Positions 18,093 through 27,517 of a DNA stretch of 64,000 nucleotides are shown here, piece after piece. The stretch covers positions 186,001 to 250,000 of the forward strand of contig NZ_PRDS01000004.1 of assembly GCF_002927635.1 (NCBI RefSeq). The letters run 5' to 3'. Positions within the stretch are counted from its first letter, which is position 1, and every line of letters starts with the position of its first letter. Below the pieces are notes generated by a model. The model worked only from the letters and a program-made list of their open reading frames with translations, did no database searches and was not told where the DNA came from. The position numbers were made by a program, and so were the translations under genes. Source of the DNA: Albidovulum inexpectatum. GTDB taxonomy: Bacteria; Pseudomonadota; Alphaproteobacteria; Rhodobacterales; Rhodobacteraceae.

Positions 18093-19493
18093 ATGGGCCG
18101 GGACAACATCGCCGTCATCGACATCGGCAAGACCAACGTCAAGCTGGCGCTGGTCGATCCCGCCGCGCTGGCCGAGATCGCGGTGCTCAAGCGACCGAAC
18201 CGGGTGCTGCCGGGGCCGCCCTGGCCGCATTACGACACCGAAGGCATCTGGGCCTTCCTGTGCGAGGGCCTGGCGCGCCTGCATGGCAGCCACGGCATCG
18301 GGCGGATCGTGGTCACCACCCACGGCGCCGCCGGCGCCTTCGTCGACGAAAGCGGCGCGCTGGCCGCGCCGGTGCTCGACTACGAACATGACGGGCCGGA
18401 CCGGGTTGGCCCCGAATACGACCGCATCCGTCCGCCATTTGCCGAGACGGGCTCGCCCCGGCTGGCCCACGGGCTGAACCTGGGCGCGCAGATCTTCTGG
18501 CAGCTGCAGACGATGCCGCAGCTGCGCCGGCGCGCGCGCCGGTTCCTGCCGTGGCCGCAATACTGGGCCTTTCGCCTGTGCGGTGTGCCGTCCAGCGATG
18601 TCACCTCGCTTGGCTGTCACACCGACCTGTGGCAGCCCCGGGCGGGGCGCTTCTCCTCGCTCGTCGCGCGGCTCGATCTTGGCGGCCTGATCGCCCCGCC
18701 CCGGCGCCCGGACGAGGTTCTGGGCCCGATCCTGCCCGAGATCGCGCGCCAGACCGGGCTTGACCCGTCCACCCCGGTCCATTGCGGCATCCATGACTCG
18801 AATGCCTCGCTGCTGCCGCATCTTCTGGCCAACCGCCCGCCCTTCTCTGTGGTCTCGACCGGGACCTGGGTGATCGCGATGGCGGTGGGCGGTCGGGCGG
18901 TCACACTCGACCCGGCGCGCGACACGCTGATCAACGTCAACGCGCTTGGCGCACCGGTGCCGTCGGCGCGGTTCATGGGCGGGCGCGAGCACGACATTCT
19001 GGGCGCGGCCGACTGCCCCGAGGCCGACGCGCAGGCCATGCAGCGCGTGCTCGAATCCGGCACGATGCTGCTGCCCGCCGTCGTTTCGGAATGCGGGCCG
19101 TTCCCGGGCCGACAGGCCCGGTGGACCGGCCCCGAGCCTGAAGCGGGCACCGCCGAGCGCGCCGCCGCCGTCGCCTTGTATCTTGCGATGATGACGGCCG
19201 CCTGCCTCGAACTTGCGGGCCATGCGGGGCCGATCATCGTCGAAGGCCCCTTCGCGCGCAACCGGGCATGGCTTGCGATGCTGCAGGCGGCCATGCAGGC
19301 CCCGGTCCACCCGGTGACCAGCGCCACCGGCACCAGCGTGGGCGCGGCCCTTCTGGGCCTGGGCGAACACGCCCCGCGCCGCCTCGCGCCCTTGCCTGCG
19401 GGCATCGGGACTCCGCCAGAGCTTGCCGCGCGGCTTTCCACCCATGCCAGGATCTGGCGCGAAGCCCTGTCCGCGACAAGGCCGCCCCGATGA
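18093..19493 (+). CDS. rhaK: L-rhamnulokinase (FGGY family)
   Basis: The kinase phosphorylates L-rhamnulose to L-rhamnulose-1-phosphate. The 466-residue length fits FGGY carbohydrate kinases. The N-terminal phosphate loop is VIDIGKTNVKLALVD, and the second ATPase half carries GIHDSNASLLPH and STGTWVIAM. A start at ATG 18093 lies 5 bases after the rhaU stop. In Rhizobium RhaK also affects transport activity of the ABC importer, so it may be needed for uptake as well as phosphorylation. It ends the rightward operon and is convergent with the KGSA dehydrogenase gene 16 bases away. Confidence 0.9.
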   Translation: MGRDNIAVIDIGKTNVKLALVDPAALAEIAVLKRPNRVLPGPPWPHYDTEGIWAFLCEGLARLHGSHGIGRIVVTTHGAAGAFVDESGALAAPVLDYEHDGPDRVGPEYDRIRPPFAETGSPRLAHGLNLGAQIFWQLQTMPQLRRRARRFLPWPQYWAFRLCGVPSSDVTSLGCHTDLWQPRAGRFSSLVARLDLGGLIAPPRRPDEVLGPILPEIARQTGLDPSTPVHCGIHDSNASLLPHLLANRPPFSVVSTGTWVIAMAVGGRAVTLDPARDTLINVNALGAPVPSARFMGGREHDILGAADCPEADAQAMQRVLESGTMLLPAVVSECGPFPGRQARWTGPEPEAGTAERAAAVALYLAMMTAACLELAGHAGPIIVEGPFARNRAWLAMLQAAMQAPVHPVTSATGTSVGAALLGLGEHAPRRLAPLPAGIGTPPELAARLSTHARIWREALSATRPPR

Positions 19494-19509
19494 TGGCTGC
19501 CGGTGATTG

Positions 19510-21045
19510 CTAAGCGTCCGCGCGCAGGTCCTCGGGCAGCAGATCGGCCGGCATGTCCTGGTAACAGACCGGCCGCAGCCAGCGCCGGATCGCCAGCGTC
19601 CCGACCGATGTATGCCCCGGCGCGGTGGTCGCAGGCCAGGGGCCGCCATGCACCATCGCCGGCGAGACTTCGACCCCGGTCGGGAACCCGTTGGCGATCA
19701 ACCGCCCCGCCTTGCGTTCAAGAACCGGAACCAGCCGCGCCGCAAGGTCGTGATCGTCGGGCACAATCTGCAGCGTTGCCGTCAACTGGCCCTGCAGCGC
19801 CGCCGCAACGGCCTCGAAACCCTCCCGGTCCCTGACCCGCAGGATCAGGCCGAAGGGGCCAAAGACCTCTTCGGCCAGGGCGGGATCGGACAGGAAGCGC
19901 TCGGCCTCCGTTTCCGCCAGGGCCGGCGCGGCCTCGCGCGGGCCGCATTCGCATCGCAGGATCGTGCGCACGCCCGGCAGGCCCGCTATCCGGTCGCGGC
20001 CCGCACGATAGGCCTCGGCCATGGCGGGCGTCAGCATCACCTGGCGCGGCGCGGCTTCCAGCATTGCGCGCGCGGCCGCGACCACCGCATCCCCCGCCGC
20101 GCCGGCCTCGACGACCAGAAGACCCGGATTGGTGCAGAACTGCCCCGCGCCAAGCGTCAGCGATGCCGCCCAGCCCTCGCCGATCTCGCGGGCCCGCGCC
20201 CGCGCCGCCCCTGGCAGGACGAAGACCGGATTGACCGAACCCAGCTCGCCGAAGAAGGGGATGGGATCGGGCCGCGCGGCGCACAGGTCGAACAATGCCC
20301 GGCCCGCACGCAGCGATCCGGTGAAGCCCACCGCCGCGATGTGGGGATCGCGCACCAGCGCCTGGCCGACATCGATGCCGCCCCCCTGCACCAGCGAGAA
20401 TGTCCCGGCCGGCAGGCCAAGTGACTCCACGGCCTCGGCGATCGCGCCGGCCACGACCTCGCCCGTGCCGGGATGGGCCTCATGCCCCTTGACGACGACC
20501 GGGCAGCCCGCCGCCAGCGCCGAGGCCGTATCGCCACCCGCGACCGAGAAGGCCAGCGGGAAGTTCGAGGCCCCGAACACCGCCACCGGGCCCAGCGGGC
20601 GCTGGATCATGCGCAGGTCCGGCTTGGGTAGCGGCTGGCGGGCGGGGTCGGCGGGATCGTGGCGGCGATCAAGGTAATCGCCCGAGCGGAGGACCTGGGC
20701 GAACAGCCGCAACTGTCCGGTCGTGCGGCCGCGCTCGCCCACGACGCGCGGTTCGGGCAGACCGGTCTCGCGCATGCAGATCTCGGTGATCGCGTCGGCG
20801 CGCGCTTCGATCGCATCGGCGATCGCTTCCAGAAGACGGGCCCGTGTCCGACGCGGGGCCGCGGCGAATGCCGGAAAGGCCGCGCCCGCCGCGCGGGCGG
20901 CCCGCGCGACCAGCTCTGGCGTGCCCCTGCAGACATGAATCGCGGGGCCGCTGACCGGGCAGGATTCGAATGTCTGCCCGGTCGCGACCCATTCGCCCGC
21001 GATCAGATGCCGCCCGGTCGGTTCGATCGTCGTCTTCGCCGTCAT
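19510..21045 (-). CDS. 2,5-dioxovalerate (alpha-ketoglutarate semialdehyde) dehydrogenase
   Basis: This 511-residue aldehyde dehydrogenase oxidises 2-oxoglutarate semialdehyde to 2-oxoglutarate with NAD(P)+, the last step of oxidative pentose and sugar-acid pathways. The catalytic Cys is in GAGQFCTNPG, the general-base Glu in FFGELGSVNP, and the cofactor loop in FGASNFPLAFSVAGGDT, all typical of the KGSA dehydrogenase branch. It is the last gene of a leftward operon and begins one base after the stop of the dehydratase gene upstream. Assignment rests on this context plus the branch-specific motifs. Confidence 0.88.
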   Translation of the reverse strand: MTAKTTIEPTGRHLIAGEWVATGQTFESCPVSGPAIHVCRGTPELVARAARAAGAAFPAFAAAPRRTRARLLEAIADAIEARADAITEICMRETGLPEPRVVGERGRTTGQLRLFAQVLRSGDYLDRRHDPADPARQPLPKPDLRMIQRPLGPVAVFGASNFPLAFSVAGGDTASALAAGCPVVVKGHEAHPGTGEVVAGAIAEAVESLGLPAGTFSLVQGGGIDVGQALVRDPHIAAVGFTGSLRAGRALFDLCAARPDPIPFFGELGSVNPVFVLPGAARARAREIGEGWAASLTLGAGQFCTNPGLLVVEAGAAGDAVVAAARAMLEAAPRQVMLTPAMAEAYRAGRDRIAGLPGVRTILRCECGPREAAPALAETEAERFLSDPALAEEVFGPFGLILRVRDREGFEAVAAALQGQLTATLQIVPDDHDLAARLVPVLERKAGRLIANGFPTGVEVSPAMVHGGPWPATTAPGHTSVGTLAIRRWLRPVCYQDMPADLLPEDLRADA

Positions 21046-21046
21046 C

Positions 21047-21964
21047 CTATTTCCCCCAGTTCAGTGCAAGAACATCCAGCCTGCGCGCAAGCTCCAGCAG
21101 GCGCGCGCGTGTGCGATCGGACATCGGCCGCAGCGGATGGCGGACGTGGTCGGAGCGGATCACCCCGCCCTCCTTCAGAACGGTCTTGGCCGCGCGCAGC
21201 CCACACTGGCGGTTCTCGTGGTTGATCAGCGGCAGGCAGGCCTGCCATCCGGCAAGCGCGGCGCCGTGCCGTCCCTCGAGATGGTCGATGACGATCGGCC
21301 GGATCCTGTCGGGCAGCAGTGCCGAGGTCATCGTGCCAGTGGCCCCGGCATCGAGATCGGCCAGAAGCGTGACGCCTTCCTCGCCGTCGAAGGGGCCTTC
21401 GACATGCTCTCCCGCCTCGGCGATCAGTGCCGCCAGCTTGTCGGCGGCAAAGGGACATTCGATCTTGAAGTAGCTCACACGCTCCAGATCGCGGGCCATG
21501 CGCGCCAGAAGCGACACCGGCAGGTCAACCCCCGACAGCGGCGCGTCCTGCACCATGATCGGGATGCCGATCGCATCGTTGACGGCGGCGAAATGCTCGA
21601 AGATGCCTTGCGCATCGGCTTTCAGCCCGGCGCCGTGATAGGGCGGCATCATCATCACCATCGCCGCGCCCATCGCCTCGGCCGCGCGGGCGCGGGCGAC
21701 GACCGTTCCGGTATGGAAATGGCTGATCGTGACGATCACCGGCACCCGCCCCGCGACATGGCCAAGGCTGATCCGCATCAGCCGGTCGCGTTCCTCGTCC
21801 GAAAGAGCGAACTGTTCCGAATAGTTGGCGAGAATGCAGATCGCATCCACCCCGGCATCGACCAGGAAATCGAGCACGCGGCGCATGCCATCCTCGTCCA
21901 CGCGGCCATCGTCGAGAAAGGGCGTGGGTGCGACGGGCAGGATGCCCCTCAATCCGTGTTTCAT
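21047..21964 (-). CDS. Dihydrodipicolinate-synthase-family dehydratase, likely L-2-keto-3-deoxyarabonate dehydratase
   Basis: This 305-residue (beta/alpha)8 protein of the DapA superfamily has the Schiff-base Lys in VSYFKIECPF and the Tyr in MMMPPYHGAG. The N-terminus GILPVAPTPFLDDGRVDEDGM is typical of the family. Between a sugar-acid dehydratase and KGSA dehydrogenase it most likely converts L-2-keto-3-deoxyarabonate to 2-oxoglutarate semialdehyde, the reaction known from Azospirillum-type L-arabinose oxidation. An aldolase splitting the keto-deoxy acid into pyruvate and an aldehyde is the alternative; the adjacent KGSA dehydrogenase argues against it. Confidence 0.82.
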   Translation of the reverse strand: MKHGLRGILPVAPTPFLDDGRVDEDGMRRVLDFLVDAGVDAICILANYSEQFALSDEERDRLMRISLGHVAGRVPVIVTISHFHTGTVVARARAAEAMGAAMVMMMPPYHGAGLKADAQGIFEHFAAVNDAIGIPIMVQDAPLSGVDLPVSLLARMARDLERVSYFKIECPFAADKLAALIAEAGEHVEGPFDGEEGVTLLADLDAGATGTMTSALLPDRIRPIVIDHLEGRHGAALAGWQACLPLINHENRQCGLRAAKTVLKEGGVIRSDHVRHPLRPMSDRTRARLLELARRLDVLALNWGK

Positions 21965-21976
21965 GGCGTCAAGTTC

Positions 21977-22900
21977 CTACCAGTCAAAGCGCGCGGTCGC
22001 GACATGCCGCCCGATCAGGAAGGCATCGGCCACGTGGCGCATGGGTGAAAGATCGACCTCGCTTTCGCCCCGCGCGATCAGCGCGGCAAAGCGGGCATAG
22101 AGCGCGGGATATTCGCTGTCCGGCCCCTCGGCCAGCACGCGGGACCCCAGCCGCAGCACCGCCCCCCCGCGGTCGAGCACCGCGCGGCCCTGATCGGTGT
22201 CGATGACGATCTGCCAGCGCGGCGGCCCGGCCTCGCGCCAGTCGAAACGCGCGGCGACGGGAATGCCCGCCGGATGGGCAAAGACCAGCCGCGCCGCGAT
22301 CGGGGTCGCGCGGTTCTCGGGAAATTCCAGCTCGGCCTCGGCCAGGTGAACCGAGTCGGGCAGGATCGCGGTCAGCACCGACAGCGCGTTGATGCCGGGG
22401 TCGAACACGCCCAGGCCCCCGGGCTGCCAGATCCATTCCTGCCCCGGATGCCACTGGCGCACGTCTTCCAGCCAGGCGATGTCGACGGCCCGGATCTCGC
22501 GCCCGGCCAGCCAGTCGCGCGCCGGGCCCACCGCCGCGGCATGGCGCGAATGCCATGTGGCAAACAGCGTCACCCCCCGCGCCCGCGCCAGGCGGGCGAG
22601 GTCCTCGACCTCGGACAGGGTCTCGCCCGGCGGTTTCTCCAGCATCACGTGCCGCCCGGCCAGAATCGCCCGGCGCGCATCGTCAAAGCGCACCTGCGGC
22701 GGCGTCGCCAGCGAGACGGCGGGAATGTCCGGCCGCGCCTCCAGCAGTTCGGCAAGGCTGCGGAAGCTTGCAACGCCGCCCAGCTCGGCGTTGCGGCTGG
22801 CCACGGCGGCCAAGCGGAAATCGGGCGAACGCGACAGCGCCGGGATGTGCTGGTCACGCGCGATCTTCCCGATCCCGACAAGGGCAAGATCCATCGTCAT
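21977..22900 (-). CDS. L-arabinose / D-galactose 1-dehydrogenase (Gfo/Idh/MocA family)
   Basis: The 307-residue NAD(P)-dependent dehydrogenase has the Rossmann start LALVGIGKIARDQHIPAL and the catalytic Lys motif LEKPPGE. The block WQPGGLGVFDPGINALSVL is typical of galactose/arabinose 1-dehydrogenases. It oxidises the sugar at C1 to the lactone. Its start overlaps the stop of the dehydratase gene upstream (TGATG), so translation is coupled. These enzymes usually accept both L-arabinose and D-galactose, so operon context rather than sequence decides the main substrate. No lactonase gene is present in the operon. Confidence 0.83.
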   Translation of the reverse strand: MTMDLALVGIGKIARDQHIPALSRSPDFRLAAVASRNAELGGVASFRSLAELLEARPDIPAVSLATPPQVRFDDARRAILAGRHVMLEKPPGETLSEVEDLARLARARGVTLFATWHSRHAAAVGPARDWLAGREIRAVDIAWLEDVRQWHPGQEWIWQPGGLGVFDPGINALSVLTAILPDSVHLAEAELEFPENRATPIAARLVFAHPAGIPVAARFDWREAGPPRWQIVIDTDQGRAVLDRGGAVLRLGSRVLAEGPDSEYPALYARFAALIARGESEVDLSPMRHVADAFLIGRHVATARFDW

Positions 22901-24642
22901 CAGTGGCTGTCCCTTGGTACGTCATGGCCGCGGCACCCGCGCAGGAAGTCGAAATCGGCCCCCGTATCGGCGCCCGTGACATGGTCGAAGAACAGCTGCC
23001 CATAGCCGCCCTCGGGGCGCAGCTGCGGCAGACGCAGTTCGGCCAGCCGGCGGGACAGCTCGGCCTCGGGGATGTCCAGATGCAGGCGCCGGGCGGGCAC
23101 GTCCAGCTCGATCATGTCGCCGTCGCGCACCACCGCGAGCGGCCCGCCGCGCGCGGCCTCGGGCGCCACATGCAGCACCACCGTGCCATAGGCCGTGCCC
23201 GACATCCGCGCGTCCGAGATCCGCACCATGTCCGTCACCCCCTTGCGCAAGAGCTTGGGCGGCAGGCCCATGTTGCCGACCTCGGGCATGCCCGGATAGC
23301 CGCGCGGGCCGCACATCTTCAGCACCAGCACACAGCTTTCGTCCACGTCCAGATCCTCGCGCCCGATCCGGGCCTTGTAGTCGTCGATGTCCTCGAACAC
23401 GACGGCGCGGCCGCGGTGGCGCATCAGGTGCGGGCTGGCCGCCGAGGGCTTCAGCACCGCCCCGTCGGGGGCGAGATTGCCGTGTAGCACCGCGATCCCG
23501 CCCGACCGGGTCAGCGGATGATCCAGCGGGCGGATCACGTCCTCGTTCCAGTTGCGCGCGGGCGCGACCTCCTCGGCCAGCGTCCGGCCCGAGACGGTCA
23601 GCGCCCCGCCATCGACGAGGCCCGCCTCGACCAGCGCGCGGATCACCACCGGCAGGCCGCCGGCATAGTAGAATTCCTCCATCAGGTAGTCGCCCGAGGG
23701 CTGGAGATTGACGATCGTCGGCACGTCGCGCCCCAGCCGGTCCCAGTCGTCCAGCGTCAGATCCACCCCGACCCGGCCGGCCAGCGCCAGAAGATGGATC
23801 ACCGCATTGGTCGAGCCGCCAAGCGCGGCATTGACGCGGATCGCGTTCTCGAAGGCCGTGCGGGTCAGGATGTGGCCGGGCCGCAGATCGTCGCGAACCA
23901 TCTGCACGATGCGCCGTCCCGACAGCTGGGCCATCACGCGGCGGCGCGAATCCACCGCCGGGATCGCGGCATTGCCCGACAGCGCCATGCCAAGCGCCTC
24001 GGCCATCGAGGCCATGGTCGAGGCCGTGCCCATCGTGTTGCAGGTGCCCGAGGAACGGGTGACCGCGGCCTCGGCCTCCAGGAAGTCGGCCTCGGTCATC
24101 TCGCCGGCCTTCACCGCCTCGGAAAAGCGCCACAGATGCGTGCCTGCGCCGACCCGTTCGCCACGGAACCAGCCGTTCAGCATCGGCCCGCCCGACACCA
24201 CGATGGACGGCAGGTCGACCGAGGCCGCGGCCATCATCAGCGACGGCGTGGTCTTGTCGCAGCCCACCAGCAGCACGGCGCCGTCGATGGGCTGGGCGCG
24301 CATCACCTCCTCGACCGCCATGGCGGCCAGGTTGCGATACATCATCGCCGTCGGCCGGAAGGTGTTTTCCGAGGCCGAAAAAACGGGCACTTCCAGCGGG
24401 AAGCCGCCGGCCTCCCACACACCGGCCTTAACCTTCTCGGCCAGCTCGCGCAGATGGCCGTTGCAGGGGGTCAGATCGCCCCAGGTGTTGAGGATGCCGA
24501 TCACCGGGCGGCCGTCGAACAGATCGTCGGGATAGCCCTGGGTCTTCAGCCAGCCACGATGATAGATCGCATCGCGCGAGGTGCCGCCGTACCACGCCTG
24601 CGAGCGCAGGCGGCGCGGCCATTTTGCCGGTTTGAATGTCAT
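22900..24642 (-). CDS. L-arabonate dehydratase (IlvD/Edd family)
   Basis: This 580-residue enzyme of the IlvD/Edd family has three Cys ligands for a [2Fe-2S] cluster, in DLTPCNGHL, LLVGCDKTTPS and SSGTCNTMGTAST. Length and the N-terminal FKPAKWPRRLRSQAWYGG fit the pentonate dehydratases rather than IlvD itself. It dehydrates L-arabonate to L-2-keto-3-deoxyarabonate. The ATG at 24642 overlaps the permease stop by one base (TGATG); reading further upstream would only enter the permease gene in another frame. D-fuconate or D-galactonate may be alternative substrates. Confidence 0.87.
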   Translation of the reverse strand: MTFKPAKWPRRLRSQAWYGGTSRDAIYHRGWLKTQGYPDDLFDGRPVIGILNTWGDLTPCNGHLRELAEKVKAGVWEAGGFPLEVPVFSASENTFRPTAMMYRNLAAMAVEEVMRAQPIDGAVLLVGCDKTTPSLMMAAASVDLPSIVVSGGPMLNGWFRGERVGAGTHLWRFSEAVKAGEMTEADFLEAEAAVTRSSGTCNTMGTASTMASMAEALGMALSGNAAIPAVDSRRRVMAQLSGRRIVQMVRDDLRPGHILTRTAFENAIRVNAALGGSTNAVIHLLALAGRVGVDLTLDDWDRLGRDVPTIVNLQPSGDYLMEEFYYAGGLPVVIRALVEAGLVDGGALTVSGRTLAEEVAPARNWNEDVIRPLDHPLTRSGGIAVLHGNLAPDGAVLKPSAASPHLMRHRGRAVVFEDIDDYKARIGREDLDVDESCVLVLKMCGPRGYPGMPEVGNMGLPPKLLRKGVTDMVRISDARMSGTAYGTVVLHVAPEAARGGPLAVVRDGDMIELDVPARRLHLDIPEAELSRRLAELRLPQLRPEGGYGQLFFDHVTGADTGADFDFLRGCRGHDVPRDSH

Positions 24643-25883
24643 CACGCCTGTTTCCGCTTGTTGTAAACGTCGAAGATCACGGCCGCCAGCAGCACCAGCC
24701 CCTTGATCACCTGCTGGTAGTCGATGCCGATGCCCATGATCGACATGCCGTTGTTCATCACACCCATGATGAAGGCGCCGACCACCGCGCCGACGACGCG
24801 CCCGACCCCGCCCGACATGGACGCGCCGCCGATGAACACCGCCGCGATCACGTCGAGCTCCAGCGCAAAACCTGCCTTGGGCGTGGCCACGTTCAGCCGC
24901 GCGGCATAGATCAGGCCGGCAAGCGCCGCGAGAAACCCCATGTTGACGAAGGTCAGGAAGGTCAGCCGCTCGGTCGGGATGCCCGACAGCGCGGCGGCCT
25001 TGCGGTTGCCCCCCAGCGCATAGATGCGCCGCCCCAGCGTGGTGCGTTCGGTGATGAAGGCATAGACCAGCGTCAGCACCGCCATGGTCACCAGCACGTT
25101 GGGCAGGCCGCGAAATGTCGCGAGCTTCCAGCTGAGGAACAGGATCGCGCCGATGACGATGGCGTTGCGCAGGACAAAGAAGGCGGTGGGCTCCAGCTCC
25201 ATCCCATAGGCCCGGTCGCGGGCGCGCGCCCGCAGGCCCAGCCACAGGATGGCCCCCGAGGCCAGCGCCGCGACCGCCATGGTCAGTCCGTTGACCCGTC
25301 GCGCGCCCGCCAGCGCCGCCAGCGGCTCGCCCAGCCAGGGCAGAAGGTCGGGCACGAAGCCGGTGGACAGGCGCTGGAACTCCGTCGGGAAGGGGCCGAT
25401 CGACTGGCCCTCCAGCAGCCACAGCGAGGCGCCGCGGAAGACCAGCATCCCCGCCAGCGTCACGATGAAGGACGGAATGCCCCAATAGGCCACCCAATAG
25501 CCTTGGGCCGCGCCGATCACGATGCCGGTCAGCAGGCAGGCGAGCACCGTCACCCAGACCGGCATCTGCCAGTTGACGATCATCACCGCCGCCAGTGCGC
25601 CGACAAAGCCCAGGACCGAACCCACCGACAGGTCGATGTTGCCGCCGACGATGACGATCAGCATCCCCAGCGCCATGATGATGATATAGCTGTTCTGCAG
25701 GAACAGGTTGGTGATGTTGACCGGTCGCAGCAGCGTGCCATCGGTCAGGACCTGGAAAAAGGCCATGATCGCAACCAGCGCGATCAAGAGTCCGTATTCG
25801 CGCAGATGCCCGGTCAGATAGGCCCGGATCGCCCCGCCCGCCGGGGCCGCGGCGGCCGTGCCCTGTGCCGTTTCGGTTGTCAT
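24642..25883 (-). CDS. gguB: Multiple sugar ABC transporter permease (GguB-like)
   Basis: This 413-residue RbsC/XylH-type permease has about ten to twelve hydrophobic helices. The conserved IVIVGGNIDLSVGSVLGFVGA block and the late AVFIGGASMSGGVGRVVGA segment are present. It has an extra loop in the middle, as in GguB and XylH. The ATG at 25883 overlaps the stop of the ATPase gene by ATGA. Together with the ATPase and ChvE-like protein it forms an importer for L-arabinose, D-galactose, D-glucose and related sugars. Confidence 0.86.
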   Translation of the reverse strand: MTTETAQGTAAAAPAGGAIRAYLTGHLREYGLLIALVAIMAFFQVLTDGTLLRPVNITNLFLQNSYIIIMALGMLIVIVGGNIDLSVGSVLGFVGALAAVMIVNWQMPVWVTVLACLLTGIVIGAAQGYWVAYWGIPSFIVTLAGMLVFRGASLWLLEGQSIGPFPTEFQRLSTGFVPDLLPWLGEPLAALAGARRVNGLTMAVAALASGAILWLGLRARARDRAYGMELEPTAFFVLRNAIVIGAILFLSWKLATFRGLPNVLVTMAVLTLVYAFITERTTLGRRIYALGGNRKAAALSGIPTERLTFLTFVNMGFLAALAGLIYAARLNVATPKAGFALELDVIAAVFIGGASMSGGVGRVVGAVVGAFIMGVMNNGMSIMGIGIDYQQVIKGLVLLAAVIFDVYNKRKQA

Positions 25884-27418
25884 GCTGCCTGTCTCCGATG
25901 CTTGACGATAAGGGACATGATGCGTTCCTGGCTGGCCTCGTCCGCGGACAATTCGCCCACGACCGTACCCTCGCACATCACGTAGATGCGGTCGCACATG
26001 CCCAGAAGCTCGGGCATCTCGGACGAGATCATCAGGATCCCCCGCCCTTCCGCCGCGAGCCGATTGATGATGGTGTAGATCTCGTATTTCGCGCCGACAT
26101 CGATCCCGCGCGTGGGCTCGTCAAGGATCAGCACCCGCGGATCGGCGAACAGCCATTTCGACAGCACGACCTTCTGCTGGTTGCCCCCCGACAGGTTGAC
26201 CACCTTCTGGTGCACGCCCGGCGTGCGAATGACCATCGCCTCGCGATAGCGCTCGGCCACGCGGCTTTCCTCGCGCGGGCTCAGCACGCCCCGCCGCGAC
26301 ACGCCGGCCAGATTGGCCAGCGTCACGTTGAAGGTGATGGGTTCGTCAAGGACAAGGCCCAGCTCCTTGCGATCCTCGGTGACATAGGCAAGTCCAGAGG
26401 CAATCGCCCGGTCCACGCGCGAGATGTCCGCCGGCCGGCCCTCGATCAGCGCCTCGCCCGCCAGCTTGCGTCCCCAGCTTTCGCCGAACAGGCTCATCGC
26501 CAGCTCGGTGCGGCCCGCGCCCATCAGCCCGGCGATGCCCACCACCTCGCCCGCGCGCAGCCGCAGCGAGACATCGCGCACCACGATCCTCTCGGCATGC
26601 TCGGGATGGGCCACGCGCCAGTCGCGGACCTCCATCAGCACCTCGCCCGCCTGACGTCCCTCGCGCGGGGGATAGCGGTTCTCCATCGGCCGGCCGACCA
26701 TGTCGCGCACGATCATGTCCTCGGTCAGCGTCTCGGCCCGCGCGTCGTGGCTGGCCACGGTCGCGCCGTCGCGCAGCACCGTCACCCGGTCGGCCACGCG
26801 GCGCACCTCGTTCAGCTTGTGGCTAATGATGATCGAGGTCACACCCTGCGCCCGAAGTTCCAGCAGAAGATCGAGAAGCTTCTCGCTGTCGGCCTCGGAC
26901 AGCGCGGCGGTGGGCTCGTCGAGGATCAGAAGCCGCACGCGCCGCGACAATGCCTTGGCGATCTCGACCAGCTGCTGCTTGCCCACGCCCAGCCGCTCGA
27001 CCGGCGTCTGCGGCGCCTCGTCCAGACCGACCTTGGCCAGAAGCGCCTCGGTCCGGGCCCAAGTCTCGCGCCACGAGATCACGCCGCCGCGGGCGCATTC
27101 GTTGCCCAGGAAGATGTTCTCGGCAATCGACAGAAGCGGCACCAGCGCCAGCTCCTGGTGGATGATGATGATCCCCTTCTCCTCGCTGTCGCGCACCGAG
27201 CGGAACGCCACCGGCGCGCCGTCGAAAAGGATCTCGCCGTCATAGCTGCCATGCGGATAGACGCCCGAGAGCACCTTCATCAGCGTGGACTTGCCCGCGC
27301 CGTTCTCGCCGACCAGGGCGTGGATCTCGCCCGCGTGCACGGTCAGGTTCACCCCGTCCAGCGCGCGCACGCCGGGAAATGTCTTGGTGATGCCGCGCAT
27401 CTGCAAAAGCGGCTTCAT
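25880..27418 (-). CDS. gguA: Multiple sugar ABC transporter ATP-binding protein (GguA-like)
   Basis: The 512-residue tandem ABC ATPase equals the length of Agrobacterium GguA. The first domain has Walker A GENGAGKST, signature LGVGKQQLVEIAKAL and Walker B LLILDEPTAAL. The second has GLMGAGRTE, LSGGNQQKVVLSKWL and VLILDEPTRGID. The ATG at 27418 was preferred to 27424 because GGAG then has normal spacing. It lies 99 bases after the chvE-like gene, across a GC-rich hairpin, and overlaps gguB. Confidence 0.88.
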   Translation of the reverse strand: MKPLLQMRGITKTFPGVRALDGVNLTVHAGEIHALVGENGAGKSTLMKVLSGVYPHGSYDGEILFDGAPVAFRSVRDSEEKGIIIIHQELALVPLLSIAENIFLGNECARGGVISWRETWARTEALLAKVGLDEAPQTPVERLGVGKQQLVEIAKALSRRVRLLILDEPTAALSEADSEKLLDLLLELRAQGVTSIIISHKLNEVRRVADRVTVLRDGATVASHDARAETLTEDMIVRDMVGRPMENRYPPREGRQAGEVLMEVRDWRVAHPEHAERIVVRDVSLRLRAGEVVGIAGLMGAGRTELAMSLFGESWGRKLAGEALIEGRPADISRVDRAIASGLAYVTEDRKELGLVLDEPITFNVTLANLAGVSRRGVLSPREESRVAERYREAMVIRTPGVHQKVVNLSGGNQQKVVLSKWLFADPRVLILDEPTRGIDVGAKYEIYTIINRLAAEGRGILMISSEMPELLGMCDRIYVMCEGTVVGELSADEASQERIMSLIVKHRRQAA

Positions 27419-27471
27419 CGTCATTCTCCTGTCCGGAAAGCCGCGCCGCACGGGGCGCGCGCATGGATGGC

Positions 27472-27507
27472 CCGGGCGGGACCGGGAGCGAAGGGGGCCC
27501 CGCCCGG
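27472..27507 (-). promoter_or_regulatory. Intercistronic GC hairpin between chvE and gguA
   Basis: CCGGGCGGG (27472-27480) is the reverse complement of 27499-27507, with an 18-base spacer. The whole gap is very GC-rich. No T-run is seen. The position, directly after a binding-protein gene, matches the hairpins after rhaS, dctP and tctC. Confidence 0.45.
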
Positions 27508-27517
27508 CGCGCCCGGT

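Noticed and set aside
19510-24642. D-xylose Weimberg pathway
   Set aside because: That route normally uses an FAH-family keto-deoxy-xylonate dehydratase; here the second dehydratase is of the DapA family, as in L-arabinose oxidation. Mixed substrate use is not excluded.
22900-25497. An 865-residue extended arabonate dehydratase
   Set aside because: The extra 280 N-terminal residues are a shadow of the permease gene; the enzyme family starts at the ATG at 24642, which overlaps the permease stop.
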